From Endocalyx cinctus (lineage: Eukaryota > Ascomycota > Sordariomycetes > Amphisphaeriales > Apiosporaceae): a stretch of DNA of 64,000 nt. The position numbers were made by a program, and so were the translations under genes. The stretch is from the NCBI GenBank assembly GCA_001600455.1, contig BCKC01000001.1, positions 372,001-436,000 of the forward strand. The letters are read 5' to 3'. Below the pieces are notes generated by a model. The model had not been told where the DNA came from and did not search any database. It worked only from the letters and a program-made list of their open reading frames with translations. This document shows, piece after piece, positions 35,928 through 48,087 of the stretch (positions are counted from its first letter, which is position 1; each line of letters starts with the position of its first letter).

Positions 35928-36689
35928 AACAATGTTTATCACAATCGATAAATTTAATCAAACTATTGTCGTGATTAATTTAGTCGTTGAGTAAAGCTTG
36001 TTTTCCTGTCGCGTTGATTTTTAAAGTCCTGCCTTGTGGGCGCCGTTTATTTCTCGGGATTTATTAGTTGGTAAGCTATCGTAGCGCCGGTAAGTAGCCT
36101 GTCTCACGCAGTTAATAGCGTATCAGCCGTAATCATAACAGCCCAAAATGGACATATAATGGTGCAATGGATGTAATGGATCCATGGATGGATGGACGCG
36201 TTGACACGTGACCGGAAACGTACCATTTACTATTTAGGTACCAAAAATAGTTCTACGAGTTTATAAATTCGTACGGAATTTCTTATTAATAGTAAATGTA
36301 TATTACAGCTTGAATCACATACGTAGACAGAAGATTAGCAGTCGTAATGGTCAATGTGGCTGTGACGATTACGAGGATATCGGTGGAGTCTTATCAGTTC
36401 TTATTAATAAGGGGTAAGACATCTTCGGTATCATCCTGAATATCCTTTATTCAAAGTAGATTTTTAACGTCTAACCCCGATATGTCAAATATATATCCAC
36501 ATTCATCAAAACAACTAGTCGCAGTATTTGTTCTGGAAGGTCACGAAAGTACGTTTTTTATCATCGAATCAAGGACATGTTTCCAGAAGACTCTTCAATA
36601 TTGACAGAAGGCTATTCCTAGCTACCGTTTTAAGGTTACGGAATCATACATGTCCTTGTAGGAGAGAGCATTTTCATGATCTTAGCTTC
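35928..36689. other. MPS1 promoter side and 3' side of polyketide synthase fossil
   Basis: No gene seen. A small ATGGATG tandem array occurs at about 36167-36195. Confidence 0.5.
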
Positions 36690-38650
36690 TGCCTATACTA
36701 CTATCCTTATCTCCTCAGATCTAGGTAACTGCTTGAAGACAAAGAGTCTTTGTCTTTCATGAAATCTGCAAACTTCTCTCCTACATATTGGGATAGGGCA
36801 AACAGTGTCCCATCTGCCTTTACCAAAAGAACGGCATATCGACCTTGAAGCTTGCCCAAATCTAAGTACGAATTTTGTATGCAATTATACTATTCCAGGT
36901 CTGCGCCGAGACCTTGCAATGCCGCATCAAGGTTCATGGAACCGGTGACTTTGTATTGAACGGCCTCGTACCATCCCCGGCTTGACATACAAGAAAATAA
37001 TGACTCATGAAGTCCCGTCGCTGCCTGATTAATACCGCCCATGGGCTTACAGGTAGATTTACGGGCAGTTATGCTAACCACTACGTCGTCGATACTCGTG
37101 ATGTTGCCTCGCACGACAGTGACATGGGCACCGGCGCTTTTCCAGACCTCGGATCAACCTTCTAGCACTCGGCTTACCTGCATCCGATCTTTCTGGAAAC
37201 CCGAATGTACATGCACCACGTGTTAACATCCAGCGAGCGAGACTCTCCGACCAAGGCCCCCCAAACAACCGACGAGGAGGTAAACCTTGCCTGGATGAAA
37301 GATGGAGACACACTTTGAAGGTAAGGACCTGAGTGGTCACTCCCCGGTATGACTTCACTTGCCTCACTCAGTATGCACTTGTTCCATGTTCCATATTGCT
37401 GGAAGCCTGTACCTTCATCAAGGAACTTTAGCCACTTTTCTGTTGGATAGCCAGATTCAACAAATTCCGCGACTTGGATTTGCAGGTTTTTGTGTAATAT
37501 AAGATCAATCAGTGCCCCTGTCACAGCTAGGAATCGGTCACCTGTCAAGTCTGCATCTTCGATTTTATCAACAAACCTGTCTAGGTACTCTATCAGTGAT
37601 TCCCCAGCAGCTAAATTTAGGCTGAATATATCCGGCTTCCAACGCACGCGAAGGCAAGGTTGACGGGGAACAGACTGTTCTACCGAGGTCTTTTTCAAGT
37701 ACTGGGACATGCGCACTTGACGTAACTCTACGACCGGAACTCCATTTGCGTCACGTATGATGCAGTCAATGCGCTAGATCGATATACCGGTCTTCGTAGA
37801 TCGTGTATAAAGAGATGGTCGACCGCGAGATACCTGATCCAAATACCCCGTGTAAACTTGAAATTCACCAATGAAGGTGGGAAGACAGGTTCAGAGAGAA
37901 TCCACGTCTCCAGCTATGGTGCTCATGATTCCCGCTTGCAGGCACGCGTCAACGGTGATGGGATGGGTAGCGTACCGGGAGTTACTCAGGATTCTAGGCG
38001 AATATGCTGGACGAACACTGCACATTGACTCGTTCTAAGCCAGAATACTGTTTATCTTCAGTTCGGTTATGGACTGGAACTCGGGCCCAAAATAAAGACA
38101 TTCTACGAGGGCGGCTTTCAAGCTGACGTTACGACACTCAAATAAGGCAGCTACATCTGAAGAGATCGCTTTGACCCGACGAAGGGCTTCCATAATAATC
38201 GCAAGATATCCGATGGCGGGAAATACGATTTGAGACTTGAGTTTGTGATCCCGTATCCATGTAACCTCTTTCAGATCCAAGGTATTACGCCAAAGTCAGT
38301 CAACTCCGTTTCCAGCCGGTTGTTGGAAACCAAGGAGCTCGCGACGAGGATACTGCCGATTAAGCATTTCCTCGTATGTAGCAGTTATGCTCTTCATCGT
38401 CTCCGAATGATAAGCACAGCCGTCGGTTCTCAGCTGCCAGACGAAACGCCCTTGCTCCTTTAGAGCTGTAACAAGCTTCTCGGTGCCATTCTAAGTACCG
38501 CTCATTGTGGCGCTGCTAAGAGAACTAATACAAGCAATAGGAACATCATCCTTCAGATGCATACTTTCAAGAATGTCGTTAGCATCGCTAGGATTCAAGG
38601 CAGCAGCCAGACCCCTGTCTGCCTGTACGCCATATGGTACGAAATGGGAC
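36690..38650 (-). pseudogene. fossil of a highly reducing polyketide synthase
   Basis: On the minus strand one reading frame runs from about 38640 to about 37310 through five stop codons: 38491-38493, 38296-38298, 38035-38037, 37891-37893 and 37774-37776. It encodes polyketide synthase parts in order: the acyltransferase end (VPIACISSLSSATMSG, then GRFVWQLRTDGCAYHSETM); dehydratase (TWIRDHKLKSQIVFPAIGY, FGPEFQSITEL, THPITVDACLQAG); and the methyltransferase start (LIDLILHKNLQIQVAEF). The middle of the dehydratase is deleted. The rest of the methyltransferase and the enoylreductase are gone. Ketoreductase pieces follow in shifting frames: YLLVGCLGGLGR, SLARWMLTRGA, SAGAHVTVVRGNITSIDDV and GGINQAATGLHESLF. 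The ketosynthase is not seen. Not functional. Confidence 0.88.
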
Positions 38651-40122
38651 CATGCAGCAGGTGGGTTGAATTTGTGGAGATATCGGCTCCTCCCGCAACC
38701 ATAACAAGTGGAGGGAGGGTTGTGCGAAGACCGGGATTTCACGGAGTGCATACTCATTTTTTGTTGATGCATCGTACGGTAGCATTTTCCAGTTGCAAGA
38801 AAAAGAAGCTGACTAGAGACACAAAACAAGCATACACTTTTGCTTGGATGATATGTACCGCCCGTTCATATCAGTGAATTGGTGCGATGAATGCGAGTCT
38901 TAGAATCAGTTGAAAGGATCGCACTCGGATTCGGGTTGTAATGGACTCGGAGCACGTTATACAGACCCGTGGAACTCTACCCCCCTCTCTTCTCATACCG
39001 ACACAATTAACGTCTCAACTTTCCCGACATAGATCATACACAGCATTCCTACGTGTCGATATACAACACTATACTTTAGTACGCAGGGATTAGTTGCGTA
39101 GGATGTAACCTCACAAGCTTCTCGGGCTTGCAGCGCTGTATGCAGCCCTATGGGGCATCGGTACCGCAGCAATCGAGGAAGTAATCACACCAAGTACAAG
39201 GCCCTGTAGCTTCGTACTTAGATACTTAGGTATGAATTGGTCCAGACACGACCCAGCACCCCGAGGACTTCAGGGAGTTCTGCAGACTTATGCAAGAAGG
39301 GAACTTATTTTATTCCATAATTAGACTTTACAGCTCAAGAGCACTTAGTAGAGGAAGGCTGGGCCTCCTTGGGCCGGGGTATGAAGGGAATTCTCCTTTA
39401 TTTTATAACTTAGTTTAGTTCTAGAGAAAAAACCATCCTCACGCAGAAATTTATCAAGTCTCCCGCTCGCGCGCCCTTCTACCTCTCCTCTTTTCTGGTA
39501 GTAGGGCTACAACGCTGAGGATTGGCACTAAACTAGCACTTCATCTTAGATCTTAGGTACCAATCCCACTGAGTACTAACTAATTACATGAGAGGGGTGA
39601 CTAGGTACCTACAGAGTCTGGGAGTGAACCAGAGAGTATGGGGTACAAGAACGATTGCCAGCAGCGAGTATGTAAGTATCCGTGGCCTGATGAAACGATA
39701 TAATATGTAGTATATACCTAGCTAGTCGCTTCAAAAATAAAAATAAAAATACAGACAATGATACTAATTACAAAGTATACAGTAGAATGTCATACAAATT
39801 GTTCACAGTTATGGACCAGAGTATCCAACCTAGACGCCTATCTTGTAACAAGTCTTGCACCAGTGTACGCCCGTGTACGCCCGTGTTCAGCGGTCCCGCT
39901 GCCATGCCACCTTCCTGTTAGACAGAGAAATTACTCATGAATGGCGAAGAGGACGCCCTATATTCTGTTGTTTTAGATCTAGCGTCTTCGTCTAAGTTGG
40001 TAGATAGTCTGAATTCCGTCTCTCTCACGATACCCCCCCTCGTCGTCGCCGAAGACTCGTCCTTATTACGTGGCGCGAGCGAGGAGACAGTAGACTGCTG
40101 GAGATATCCCTTCGGAAGAAGG
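38651..40122. other. spacer upstream of the fossil synthase
   Basis: Where the ketosynthase should lie I find no convincing trace. Pyrimidine- and AGGTA-rich patches occur at 39400-39620. No gene seen. Confidence 0.45.
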
Positions 40123-41417
40123 TTACAGGTGATGCTCCTCGAGTTCGGCGTACGAGTTGCGGCCGTAGCTTTGATCCCTCTTCGATCCCGTCGTTCCTCG
40201 AAGACGCTCGACCGAGGTGGTTACCCAGAAACGTAAGGTTACCACCACGCTCGGCAATGCCGCCGCAGCGCGCGGGGCCGACGGCGCGCAGATGACGAGC
40301 ATAACGGTAGTGCCTTCTGCGAGGACGGACAATATAACTGAAGAGAATGCATACTGAAGAATCTCGAATCTTAGTAGTAGATCATACATTTAAACAAGAG
40401 CCTAGGAAATTCTGCAAATGTCGGCGAATCAAAAGACATACCGTGTAATCCGTCGTGTATTCGCCAGCCGAGAGTGCGATGTAGTACGTTCGCACGATGG
40501 CCCCGACTATTCCTAGAATACCGATGGCGAATATGACAGAAACACCAAACCTCACCCGCTTCGATAGATTCAGTCTCCAAATCACGCGTTGCGGAATGAT
40601 CAAAATCGCGATATCGGTAAGAAGATTGACGCCCGACGTCACCACGCCAAGCCAAGGCGAATTGAAGATATTGCAAGAGCCGCCGGGGATCGTTTTGTCC
40701 CATCTAAAAGCAGCAAAGTCAGTGACGCTGTAAGAGATAAAAACAATAGACATGGGATGTACGAACGCGTATGCTATCGGGGAACATGAGATGAATTCGA
40801 GAACGATGATGACGATGTAGAAAACGACGTTCGACCACATCACAATGTGACAAGACCAGAAAATGGCGTTTCGAGTGCCTTTTGGGGCAAATATATGAAG
40901 CCATTATAACATGATAGACGACTTTAGAAGAGGGATATAGAAGCTTAGAAGTACGCTTAGAACGAACACGTTCTGTCGCTCACAGCATTAGTCGTAATTA
41001 TTGAAAACGGTCAACCCATTTCACTCACTTGCAAAAATGATCTCGATAGAGAAGCATCATGGGGAAGTTCATCGACGTGAACAAAGAGACCAAGTTTCCG
41101 GCCCAATGCGTACGATACGCCGACACATGCCGTCCAACCGGCCTAACGCACGCTTGTTAGCTACTTGTAATGACTATACGTTTATTATAAAAGCGTACGT
41201 AGCCGGCTACGAGTAAAACTGTCACCCGGAATTAGTAATGAAGAAGTACTAATTAGCCCTATCAAAAAGAATTCTTACGATCTGCTATTGAGGGTTGATG
41301 TAATATCAACCATTTGATATACAATCGAGTAAGAACGGAGATCGTCGAGATCACGAGGAATATAGTTATGACGCAATAGCCCAGGGCATTGTTGTTAGGA
41401 GGGAGTTCTCGTCCCAT
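40123..41417 (-). pseudogene. rhodopsin-like (SAT4-type) fungal membrane protein gene with premature stop
   Basis: Five exons can be placed in phase: 41417-41279, 41218-41199, 41142-41029, 40972-40442 and 40353-40123. Together they encode a fungal rhodopsin-domain integral membrane protein: TM1 VITIFLVISTISVLTRLY, then SYALGRKLGLFVHVDELP, then SPWLGVVTSGVNLLTDIAIL, then LAEGTTVMLVICAPSAPRA. Codon 23 of exon 4 is TAA (40904-40906), inside IML*WLHIFAP where relatives carry Gln, so a CAA-to-TAA change is likely. An apparent 59-base intron (40704-40762) would break the frame if spliced; left in, it adds about 20 residues. Total coding length is otherwise 344 residues plus stop. It could still be expressed if an undetected intron removes the stop, but I see no splice sites for that. 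Confidence 0.75.
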
Positions 41418-42531
41418 CGTGCCTGTTCGCCGCGTCTTCAGAGATGAAAAAGAGATTAACGGGTCGGTTCCCTAGCCTGTAGTCCGCTCCCGAGCAGAAG
41501 AAGCAAAGAAGGAAAAGTAAGACCAGGAAAAATCAAAGAGCAACTTGGAGAGTAGATGGAATTTCGAACGGGGGCTGATTTCTCCTGGTGTTTTGATGTT
41601 GCAGTGGTGTGTAGGCACAGGTTGAATAACGTATTTTTCTTCTCTTTCGCGTCGATATTCTCATTCCCTAAGTTGACGTTCTAAATCAAAAAGTTGACGT
41701 CTTAAGCCGGGTTGTATCGTAATAATCAAATATATGTAATAGCAAACAAATAAACTTCCCTGCCGATTGCTACTGTTTGACAATAACTTACCAATTCTTG
41801 ATATCACACAAGTATCACGCCCGCGCTTTTACTCGACCTACTTCTCCCTTAACCGGACTAATGACATCACTCCGAATCATGAAGGCCAAAGATTACAAGA
41901 GTTGATTTCTAGTCCGTCGTGAACATTCGACTGCGTGGACTTCATAATAATCATTCTTACTAACCTCGGAATTTCAATATCAGGCTGACGACAGCCAACC
42001 AGTATTTTACGTGATGAGAGAAAGAACATTATATTTTCCACTTCTTTTTATTTCCCTATCTATCTAGATCCTGAAGTAGAGGAGCAATGAAAAAAGAGCA
42101 AAAACTCATCACCTATCCTTGGGGGGGAAATCCATACCAAGCCACCCAGCTTCCCATCGTATGAACGAGACCAAATCGCAGGAAAAGAAACTCCTCAAAC
42201 GCCCTCATCTCTTTTTTTTTTTTATTTTCCGAGAAAATATAAATAGAAAAAGTATAAGTGGATAATAATCGAAAGTGGTCGATTAGGAGACTGGAGGTGA
42301 GTGATGGTGTATATGGAAGAAATGAGAAGGAATCGCGTAAGTATAAATCTAGGTAATGTGCCGAATTCTCAGATAGTAAAAGTACAAGCTCGCCCATTCC
42401 TTGATCCTTCTCTTTCCTTATTTCTCATTAAGAGCGAAGCGTACGTGACGAGCTTCGGGTTTGGGCGGTTCGACGACGCCGCCGCGTGAATTGCCGGGGA
42501 AGTACATAGCTTGCAGAGCATCCGGCAACGC
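41418..42531. other. spacer between rhodopsin-like pseudogene and THO1
   Basis: Promoter side of the pseudogene and THO1 3' UTR. No gene seen. Confidence 0.5.
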
Positions 42532-43470
42532 CTAGCTGCCGAATCTCTTGGCTCGCGCCTCGGCCTTAGCTCTCTCGGACGGGTCGTTGAGGATGCCGCC
42601 GTTCTTAGCCGCGCCGCCTCCCCGTCTTCCGTCGTCGCGTCGGGGTCCGCCGCCGCCACCGCCGCCACGTCCTCCGCGACCGTGGTGTCGACGATTACCT
42701 CTGCCTCCGTTCTGATGATGGTGTTGTCGCTTGTTATTGCCGCCGCGATCATCACCGCCTTCGCGGCCGCGCTTGCGCTCCCGTCTCTCGGGGAGCGCCG
42801 AGTCGAGACCTTTGAGGAGAGAAGAGTCGTCTACGCCGAAACGTTCAGCGCGGGCCTGTTTCTTGGCATCATCGTCGTTGTTGCTGGTCTCCGTAATGCC
42901 AAAGCGTTTGGCGCGCTCAGCTCGCTTGCGCGCCTCGTCGTCAACGCTAGAAGCGGGAAGGTGCGCTGAGTAGTCCGTCTGCGGAGCTGCGGGCTTCTCT
43001 GCCTCCGAAGGTTCAGCTGCTTCGCCGTTGGCAATTTCTTTGTCATCAGAGGCAGCAGGCGCATCGGCAGGTTTTTCTTCAGTGTTAGTTGTGGCGATAG
43101 CTGCATCGGCGGGAGCAGCTTCTTTTTTCTCGGCGACAGGAGCTTCGGCGGTTGCAGCAGGCTCCGATGGCTTTGTAGCAGCGGGGACTTCGTCGTCCGA
43201 GTAGTCAATAACGTCTTCGGCGTTCTCTATTTAGGGGTAAAATGTTAGTTAATATCTGAGCCTAATAGTCTAGGGAAGAGGGATGGAGTGGAAGGGTTAT
43301 GGAAATGTCTGTGATTTAATTTTTCACTTACCATCGCCGGCAGGTTTGTTAGCCTTGTCGTGCTCCTGCAGTCGAGCGATTAGATCGGCCTTGTTACCCG
43401 TAAGTGGAAGCGACTTTTCCTGAAGAAGCTTCTTCAGCTCAGGGACCTTGAGAGCAGCATAATCAGTCAT
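42532..43470 (-). CDS. THO1: THO1/SARNP-type SAP-domain RNA-binding protein
   Basis: Exons 43470-43332 and 43226-42532 (phase 1 junction, G/AG) give 277 residues. THO1 binds nascent mRNA and double-stranded nucleic acid and helps package transcripts for export. The first exon encodes MTDYAALKVPELKKLLQ...LTGNKADLIARLQEH, a clear SAP helix-turn-helix. An acidic Ala/Glu/Pro-rich middle follows. Then come three RxxRFG-type repeats (RAERAKRFGITE, RAERFGVDD, RAKRFGS at the end), which are typical of the family's RNA-binding C-terminus. An RGG/Gly-rich, His-containing segment lies between the last two. The terminal repeat ends at the stop, so the protein is complete. THO1 and GLE1 are both mRNA-export genes but are not neighbours. 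Confidence 0.88.
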
Positions 43471-44695
43471 GATGACGAGTTAACGCTAGATGCGCTCGAT
43501 CTAATGACTAGTTTAAGCACGTATTGCGACGGGATGTGATTGAGAGTTGAGGATGTTTTTGATGCTATCGAATTAGCAGGTGTCTGCTAATGCGATACGT
43601 TTCGTAGGTCGCGTCAGATATTAATTGCGAGAGTCGTTTCGCAATTGATTTTTCAAAGTACAATAAATATAAGAAAATTTTAATGATTCAATAACAAAAA
43701 TATTGATCACCGTGATAAGAAAAAAAAGAAGAGAAGAGGAAGAAAACCCAAGTCAAGGCGAAATGATTTGTGTGGGTGAAGAGTTATAGAAAGAAGCTTT
43801 TTGCCTAGGGAAATGCGCCAGCTTTTTATGAAAGATTCTCTTAACTAAAACAATGGGAAGGAAGCGCGTTCACTAGTCACCAAGGTGATGTAACAAGAGA
43901 GCAGGAACGAGCTGGTATAGGTACTAACTGAATGCAGAATTAGCGTGACCCTGTTAAATGCATCATATTCACTTAATTGATATATTCATATATCCATCCT
44001 CCTACGAAGGCAGGAAGGCCTGGAAGGTTATGGCTAGAACTGCTAGAACTGCTAGAGTAACTTTACTAGTAGACTCGATATTTCAAACAAAGAAATATGA
44101 GTTTAAAATAAGATCTTTTTGTCCTCTCTGATTCAAGTGAGTATGCGATGATTATATTAAATAAGTAACTAGTCTGGCATATCTCTTTTCTATTTAGTAT
44201 TAACCCCTATATTAACCCCTATTCCCAAACTCGGTGAATAGTTGAGTAAAGCTAGCAGGCTGAGTGACTGAATAACCAGGCGTTAAAATGGTCCACCGTA
44301 CCTATATGTAAACCTAAACATATGGGCCACAAGTGAATATTCAAGCTTCAAACTCTAGGATAGGTATTAGAGGAAGGTAAGATGGGACCTGCACAGTCTG
44401 TAGCTTTATAAACCTGAAGACTGTGATATAAGGGACCCATCCAGGCATTAGTCAGTATCTATACCGTTTTACTTGACAATCAAAGTAGCCTGAAATTGTT
44501 GGATCCATCATATTAATACCCATAGAGTCATTATCAGATGGCACTAACTACATGTCATCATACGTGGAGGGGTCAGATTTAAAAAAAAAGACGCAGAGCC
44601 GTTCGCTTAAACGGAGGGTATCTGATAGTTTCAACTCACGCCAAATATCCCCCGGCAGGAGCATAGCGACCTATGAGTAGATACGCGCAAAGTCC
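43471..44695. other. spacer between THO1 and CSL4
   Basis: THO1 promoter side and CSL4 3' UTR. Short direct duplications are seen (AGAACTGCT at 44036-44056, TATTAACCCC at 44199-44221). No gene seen. Confidence 0.5.
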
Positions 44696-45481
44696 TCAGA
44701 AAGGCTTCGCGACCTTCCGACTCTCGCTAAGGCCCGTCTCCGGATCTCTATACTCTTTCCAGCTTACGGGATACATGGTGTTTCCCGCCTCGCTGGTAGC
44801 CATAATTACGCCGAGTTCGTTCTTAGCCGTAGAGAGATAATAATTCGCCTGGTCACCTAAAGATATCTATCCCATGCGCCCCGCAAAGCGCAATATATTA
44901 GTCACGATTGATCGCGAATAGAGGAAGAATGGTTATAAATATAAACTCACCACTTGCGCCCGCACGATATCCCCCGGCCGAAAGCTCTCGTATATCTTGA
45001 CGCGGTCCTTCTCCGTAGCTCTCACGTCCTGCACCCTAACGACGCCCTGCCACTCGGCCTCGAGCACGGCGTCTCCCACGACCAGGATAGCAACGGTGGC
45101 CTGGCGGGGCTGGATGCGCGTCACCCGGCAGAGGACCGTGTCGTTTACCTCGGGAAGCACTTCTCTCCTTTCCTTCTCGTTGTTACCGCCACTACTACCA
45201 CCATCGCCGGCTTCCGTGCTTCGCGAGACGGATATGGTGGGGAGATTCGAGCTCGGTTGCGACGACAGCGCGGCGATGCGCGTTAGCCGTTTTGCGGGAC
45301 CCTTGGAACCTGCGGACGTTGTCGAGGTCGTCGTCGTACTCTCCGGCTGGGATACTGTTATCTTGCCGAGGAGAGAGGAGTATAGGTTCGATTCGTGTAC
45401 GTGCGTGCCAGGGCCGGCGACGAACTTGTCTGAAGGCCCGAGCAATTGACCCGGTATCGCAATTGTCTGCGTCTGTGCCAT
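44696..45481 (-). CDS. CSL4: exosome cap subunit CSL4
   Basis: Exons 45481-44951 and 44866-44696 join at RAQV/ISLGDQANYY (phase 0), giving 233 residues. CSL4 is one of the three S1/KH cap proteins of the nuclear and cytoplasmic RNA exosome. The N-terminal domain (IPGQLLGPSDKFVAGPGTH...LYSSLLGKI) is diagnostic. A Ser/Thr-rich linker separates it from the S1 domain starting near LPEVNDTVLCRVTRIQPRQA (about residue 110). The C-terminus NELGVIMATSEAGN...MYPVSWKEY...SRKVAKPF is the strongly conserved CSL4 ending. The 84-base intron starts GTGAGT. Confidence 0.94.
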
Positions 45482-46505
45482 TCTTTTTTTTCTAACCCCT
45501 TTATTACTTTATTATTTTAATATTTCCGGGCACTGGAATCACCGTAATAGAATCTCTGTTTGTTCTATATGGGGTGTTTAATTCGTTGGCTGTACGTGAA
45601 TGAAGCTGGTGGGATGAATAAATTGATATGATGTAAATCTCACATGAAGAAAAAAAAAAAATTCAGATGGAGTTACTGAGCTGAGCTGAGCTGCATAGAG
45701 GCTGGACAGGGGTAGTTGTAGCGTAGTGTACACTTCACTATTTTGGTAACAAAGACAGCAGGATGACAGGGGTATGTTGTAGTGTAATAGTGTAGTGTAC
45801 GCCTAAAACGTAGCTTAAATTCTCTAAAGGTCCCACATTATTATCTTGTCTTAAACGGAAAGTGGAGAACGGATTTCCCAACGAAACCCATTTTGTACGT
45901 ACGAGCAACAGCGTTTGAAAACAGTCCAATTCCGGTCTTATACTACACTGATGATATCTTCATTTTATAAAGTATCCGTAAAGATAACAAACAAACAAGA
46001 CAAAACAGAATATGAATATAATTAGGTTTCTAGAGAACCATTGTCATCATCATCAGCTTAGTCCTCCAAGTTCACATCGTCAGCAATGGACAAATGAGGA
46101 TTTGATATATGAAATGCCGTACTGTACTGTGTATATGTATCCTCCTAACTTAGTCCAACTATAAAAGATACTTTGCCCAGAAGAGTTTAAGGTCCCTTGC
46201 AAATCCTGCAGGTAAGCAAATCAGGACCCCTATCGTCTATCATCTTACCCAGAAACGGGATTCCAAATTTAAACATTGAATGTTAAAATAAATAAAAAAA
46301 GCCATTGTATATAGAAGCTGCTTACTCTCTTTTTTCTTTCCCTCTTCAATTGCTTTCCCATTCCCTTCTCTTTATTAATACTGCCATTCCCTTCCTTTTT
46401 TTTCCCGCGTCTTGCGTGTGTTTTTTTCGGAAGCATAAATTGGTATTTCTATTCCTTTCTTTTCTTTCTTCTTCACTTTAGAATTGTTTAAAAGAGGAAA
46501 TCCCA
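45482..46505. other. divergent promoter region of CSL4 and ERG2
   Basis: Both neighbours are transcribed away from this 1.0 kb spacer. The ERG2 side (46320-46500) is a dense CT-rich tract typical of strong fungal promoters and leaders. No gene seen. Confidence 0.6.
46320..46500 (+). promoter_or_regulatory. CT-rich tract in front of ERG2
   Basis: Long pyrimidine blocks ending just before the ATG at 46506, in the position of the core promoter and transcription start zone of many filamentous fungal housekeeping genes. No specific factor site is claimed. Confidence 0.45.
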
Positions 46506-47352
46506 ATGGCTTCGAAAAAGGGTTCCCCGTCTAAAGCCGGCGGTAGCGGCAGCGGCAGCGGCAGCAGTAACGGCAAGAGTTGTTGCGCTTTCCGATTGAC
46601 GCGCCTCTTGACGATATTAGGTCTCGTCGTCGGCTTCTTCGCTCCCATCGTCTACCTGCTCGAGCAGCGCCTCGAGAGCTTCTACATCTTCGACACGGCG
46701 CACCTGCACGACCTGGCCAAGCGCAGCATCGCCGCCCACGGCAACAACACCCGCGCCATCGTCGACAGCATCGTCTCCGAGCTGCACGGCATGCACCCGA
46801 ACCACGTGAACCTGGACGAGGAGTGGATCTTCAACAACGCCGGTGGCGCCATGGGCGGCATGTATCTCATTCACTCTAGTATGTTTTTCTCTCCCTCTCT
46901 TCTCGAACCTACTCATAGATATTCGTCGCAACATTAAGACAAGAAACAAAAACTAACCAAAAACTTTCCTTTCAAAAAAATTAGGCGTCACCGAATACGT
47001 CATCATCTTCGGCACCCCCATCGGCACCGAAGGCCACACGGGCCGCCACACGGCGGACGACTACTTCCACATCCTCGCCGGCGAGCAGTGGGCCTACGCG
47101 CCCGGCTCGTTCGAGAAGGAGGTCTACCGCCCGGGCGACGTCCACCACCTCCGGCGCGGCGACGTCAAGCAGTACAAGATGCCCGACGCCGGCTGCTTCG
47201 CGCTCGAGTACGCCCGCGGCTGGATCCCGCCCATGCTCTTCTTCGGGTACGCCGACGGCTTCACCAGCACCCTCGATATCCCGACCCTCTGGCGCACTAC
47301 CTGGGTCAACGGTCGCGAGCTCGTCCTGAACTTGATCCGGGGCAAGTTCTAA
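46506..47352 (+). CDS. ERG2: C-8 sterol isomerase
   Basis: Converts fecosterol to episterol (delta-8 to delta-7 shift) in ergosterol synthesis in the ER; homologous to the sigma-1 receptor. Exons 46506-46878 and 46985-47352 join at IHSS/VTEYVII (phase 1, A/GC), giving 246 residues. A Ser/Gly-rich N-terminus of about 30 residues precedes one membrane segment (LTRLLTILGLVVGFFAPIVY, about 31-50), then the cupin-like sigma fold. EEWIFNNAGGAMGGMYLIHS, HTGRHTADDYFHILAGEQW and PGDVHHLRRGDVKQY are family blocks, and the tail is hydrophobic and ends with RGKF. The N-terminal Ser/Gly stretch is longer than in yeast ERG2. Confidence 0.95.
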
Positions 47353-48087
47353 AAAAAACGGAAAGGGAAATGAGGAATCTCTAAATTAAAAATAAAAACG
47401 GAGGTTACTCAGGGACTGGGGGTAAAAGGTTACTTCTTTTTTTTCACTTGACCTTCTGTATATTATTGTATTCTTTCCGGCTCTTAGAGGGTGAAAAAAA
47501 AAGGATAGGAAAGTCTCAAAAAAAACATAATGACAACAGGTGTATGGATCGGATTATATAGAGAGGATGATCTTAGATGTCGATGATAGACCGGGGTATT
47601 TTCGATGTAATCTACCTACCTGCACATATATCCCTCTGATATAATAATATAAACCAAGTAGACAAAAAAGAACAGTTTCGGGGATGATAGACTTGTCATT
47701 CCTTTCTTTCGTCTAGTGATCCGAAATGAGAAGACATATATTCATATTTGAGTGAATCATTTCATTCCAGTACCCAACACAATTCTTAAGCGAAATATGT
47801 GCTACTATGTATATATTTTCCGAAGTAATGCATATTCACACAAGAGTAATATTATCGAATACACTAGCACCCTTAAAGAGTCGTGTGTGATAAGAATTCA
47901 TACGCGAAAATGGCATCCCACCCCTTAGTACGGAGTAATGTACCTCAATACAAGTAACGCCAGATGATGTAAGCCAACGCTCTATCCGCCCCCTATGAAT
48001 ATGGTATCTTATGCAAATGCTTTAAAATCCTAACCCAGCCATACTACCTAACGCAATGTAATGTAATGTAATGCAAACTGTCTTAAC
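47353..48087. other. convergent 3' spacer between ERG2 and DNA ligase gene
   Basis: Both genes end here. A TACGGAGTA motif lies at 47929-47937 and an ATGTA tandem array at 48054-48073. No gene seen. Confidence 0.55.

Noticed and set aside
36041..36680. Possible continuation of the synthase fossil toward base 36041
   Set aside because: Translation after about 36690 gave no polyketide-synthase blocks; ended the pseudogene there.
42511..42969. 152-residue plus-strand frame
   Set aside because: Antisense of THO1 exon 2; the minus-strand frame gives the RxxRFG repeats and an intact SAP protein.
45738..45929. 63-residue minus-strand frame in the CSL4-ERG2 spacer
   Set aside because: Short, in the divergent promoter zone, no recognisable family.
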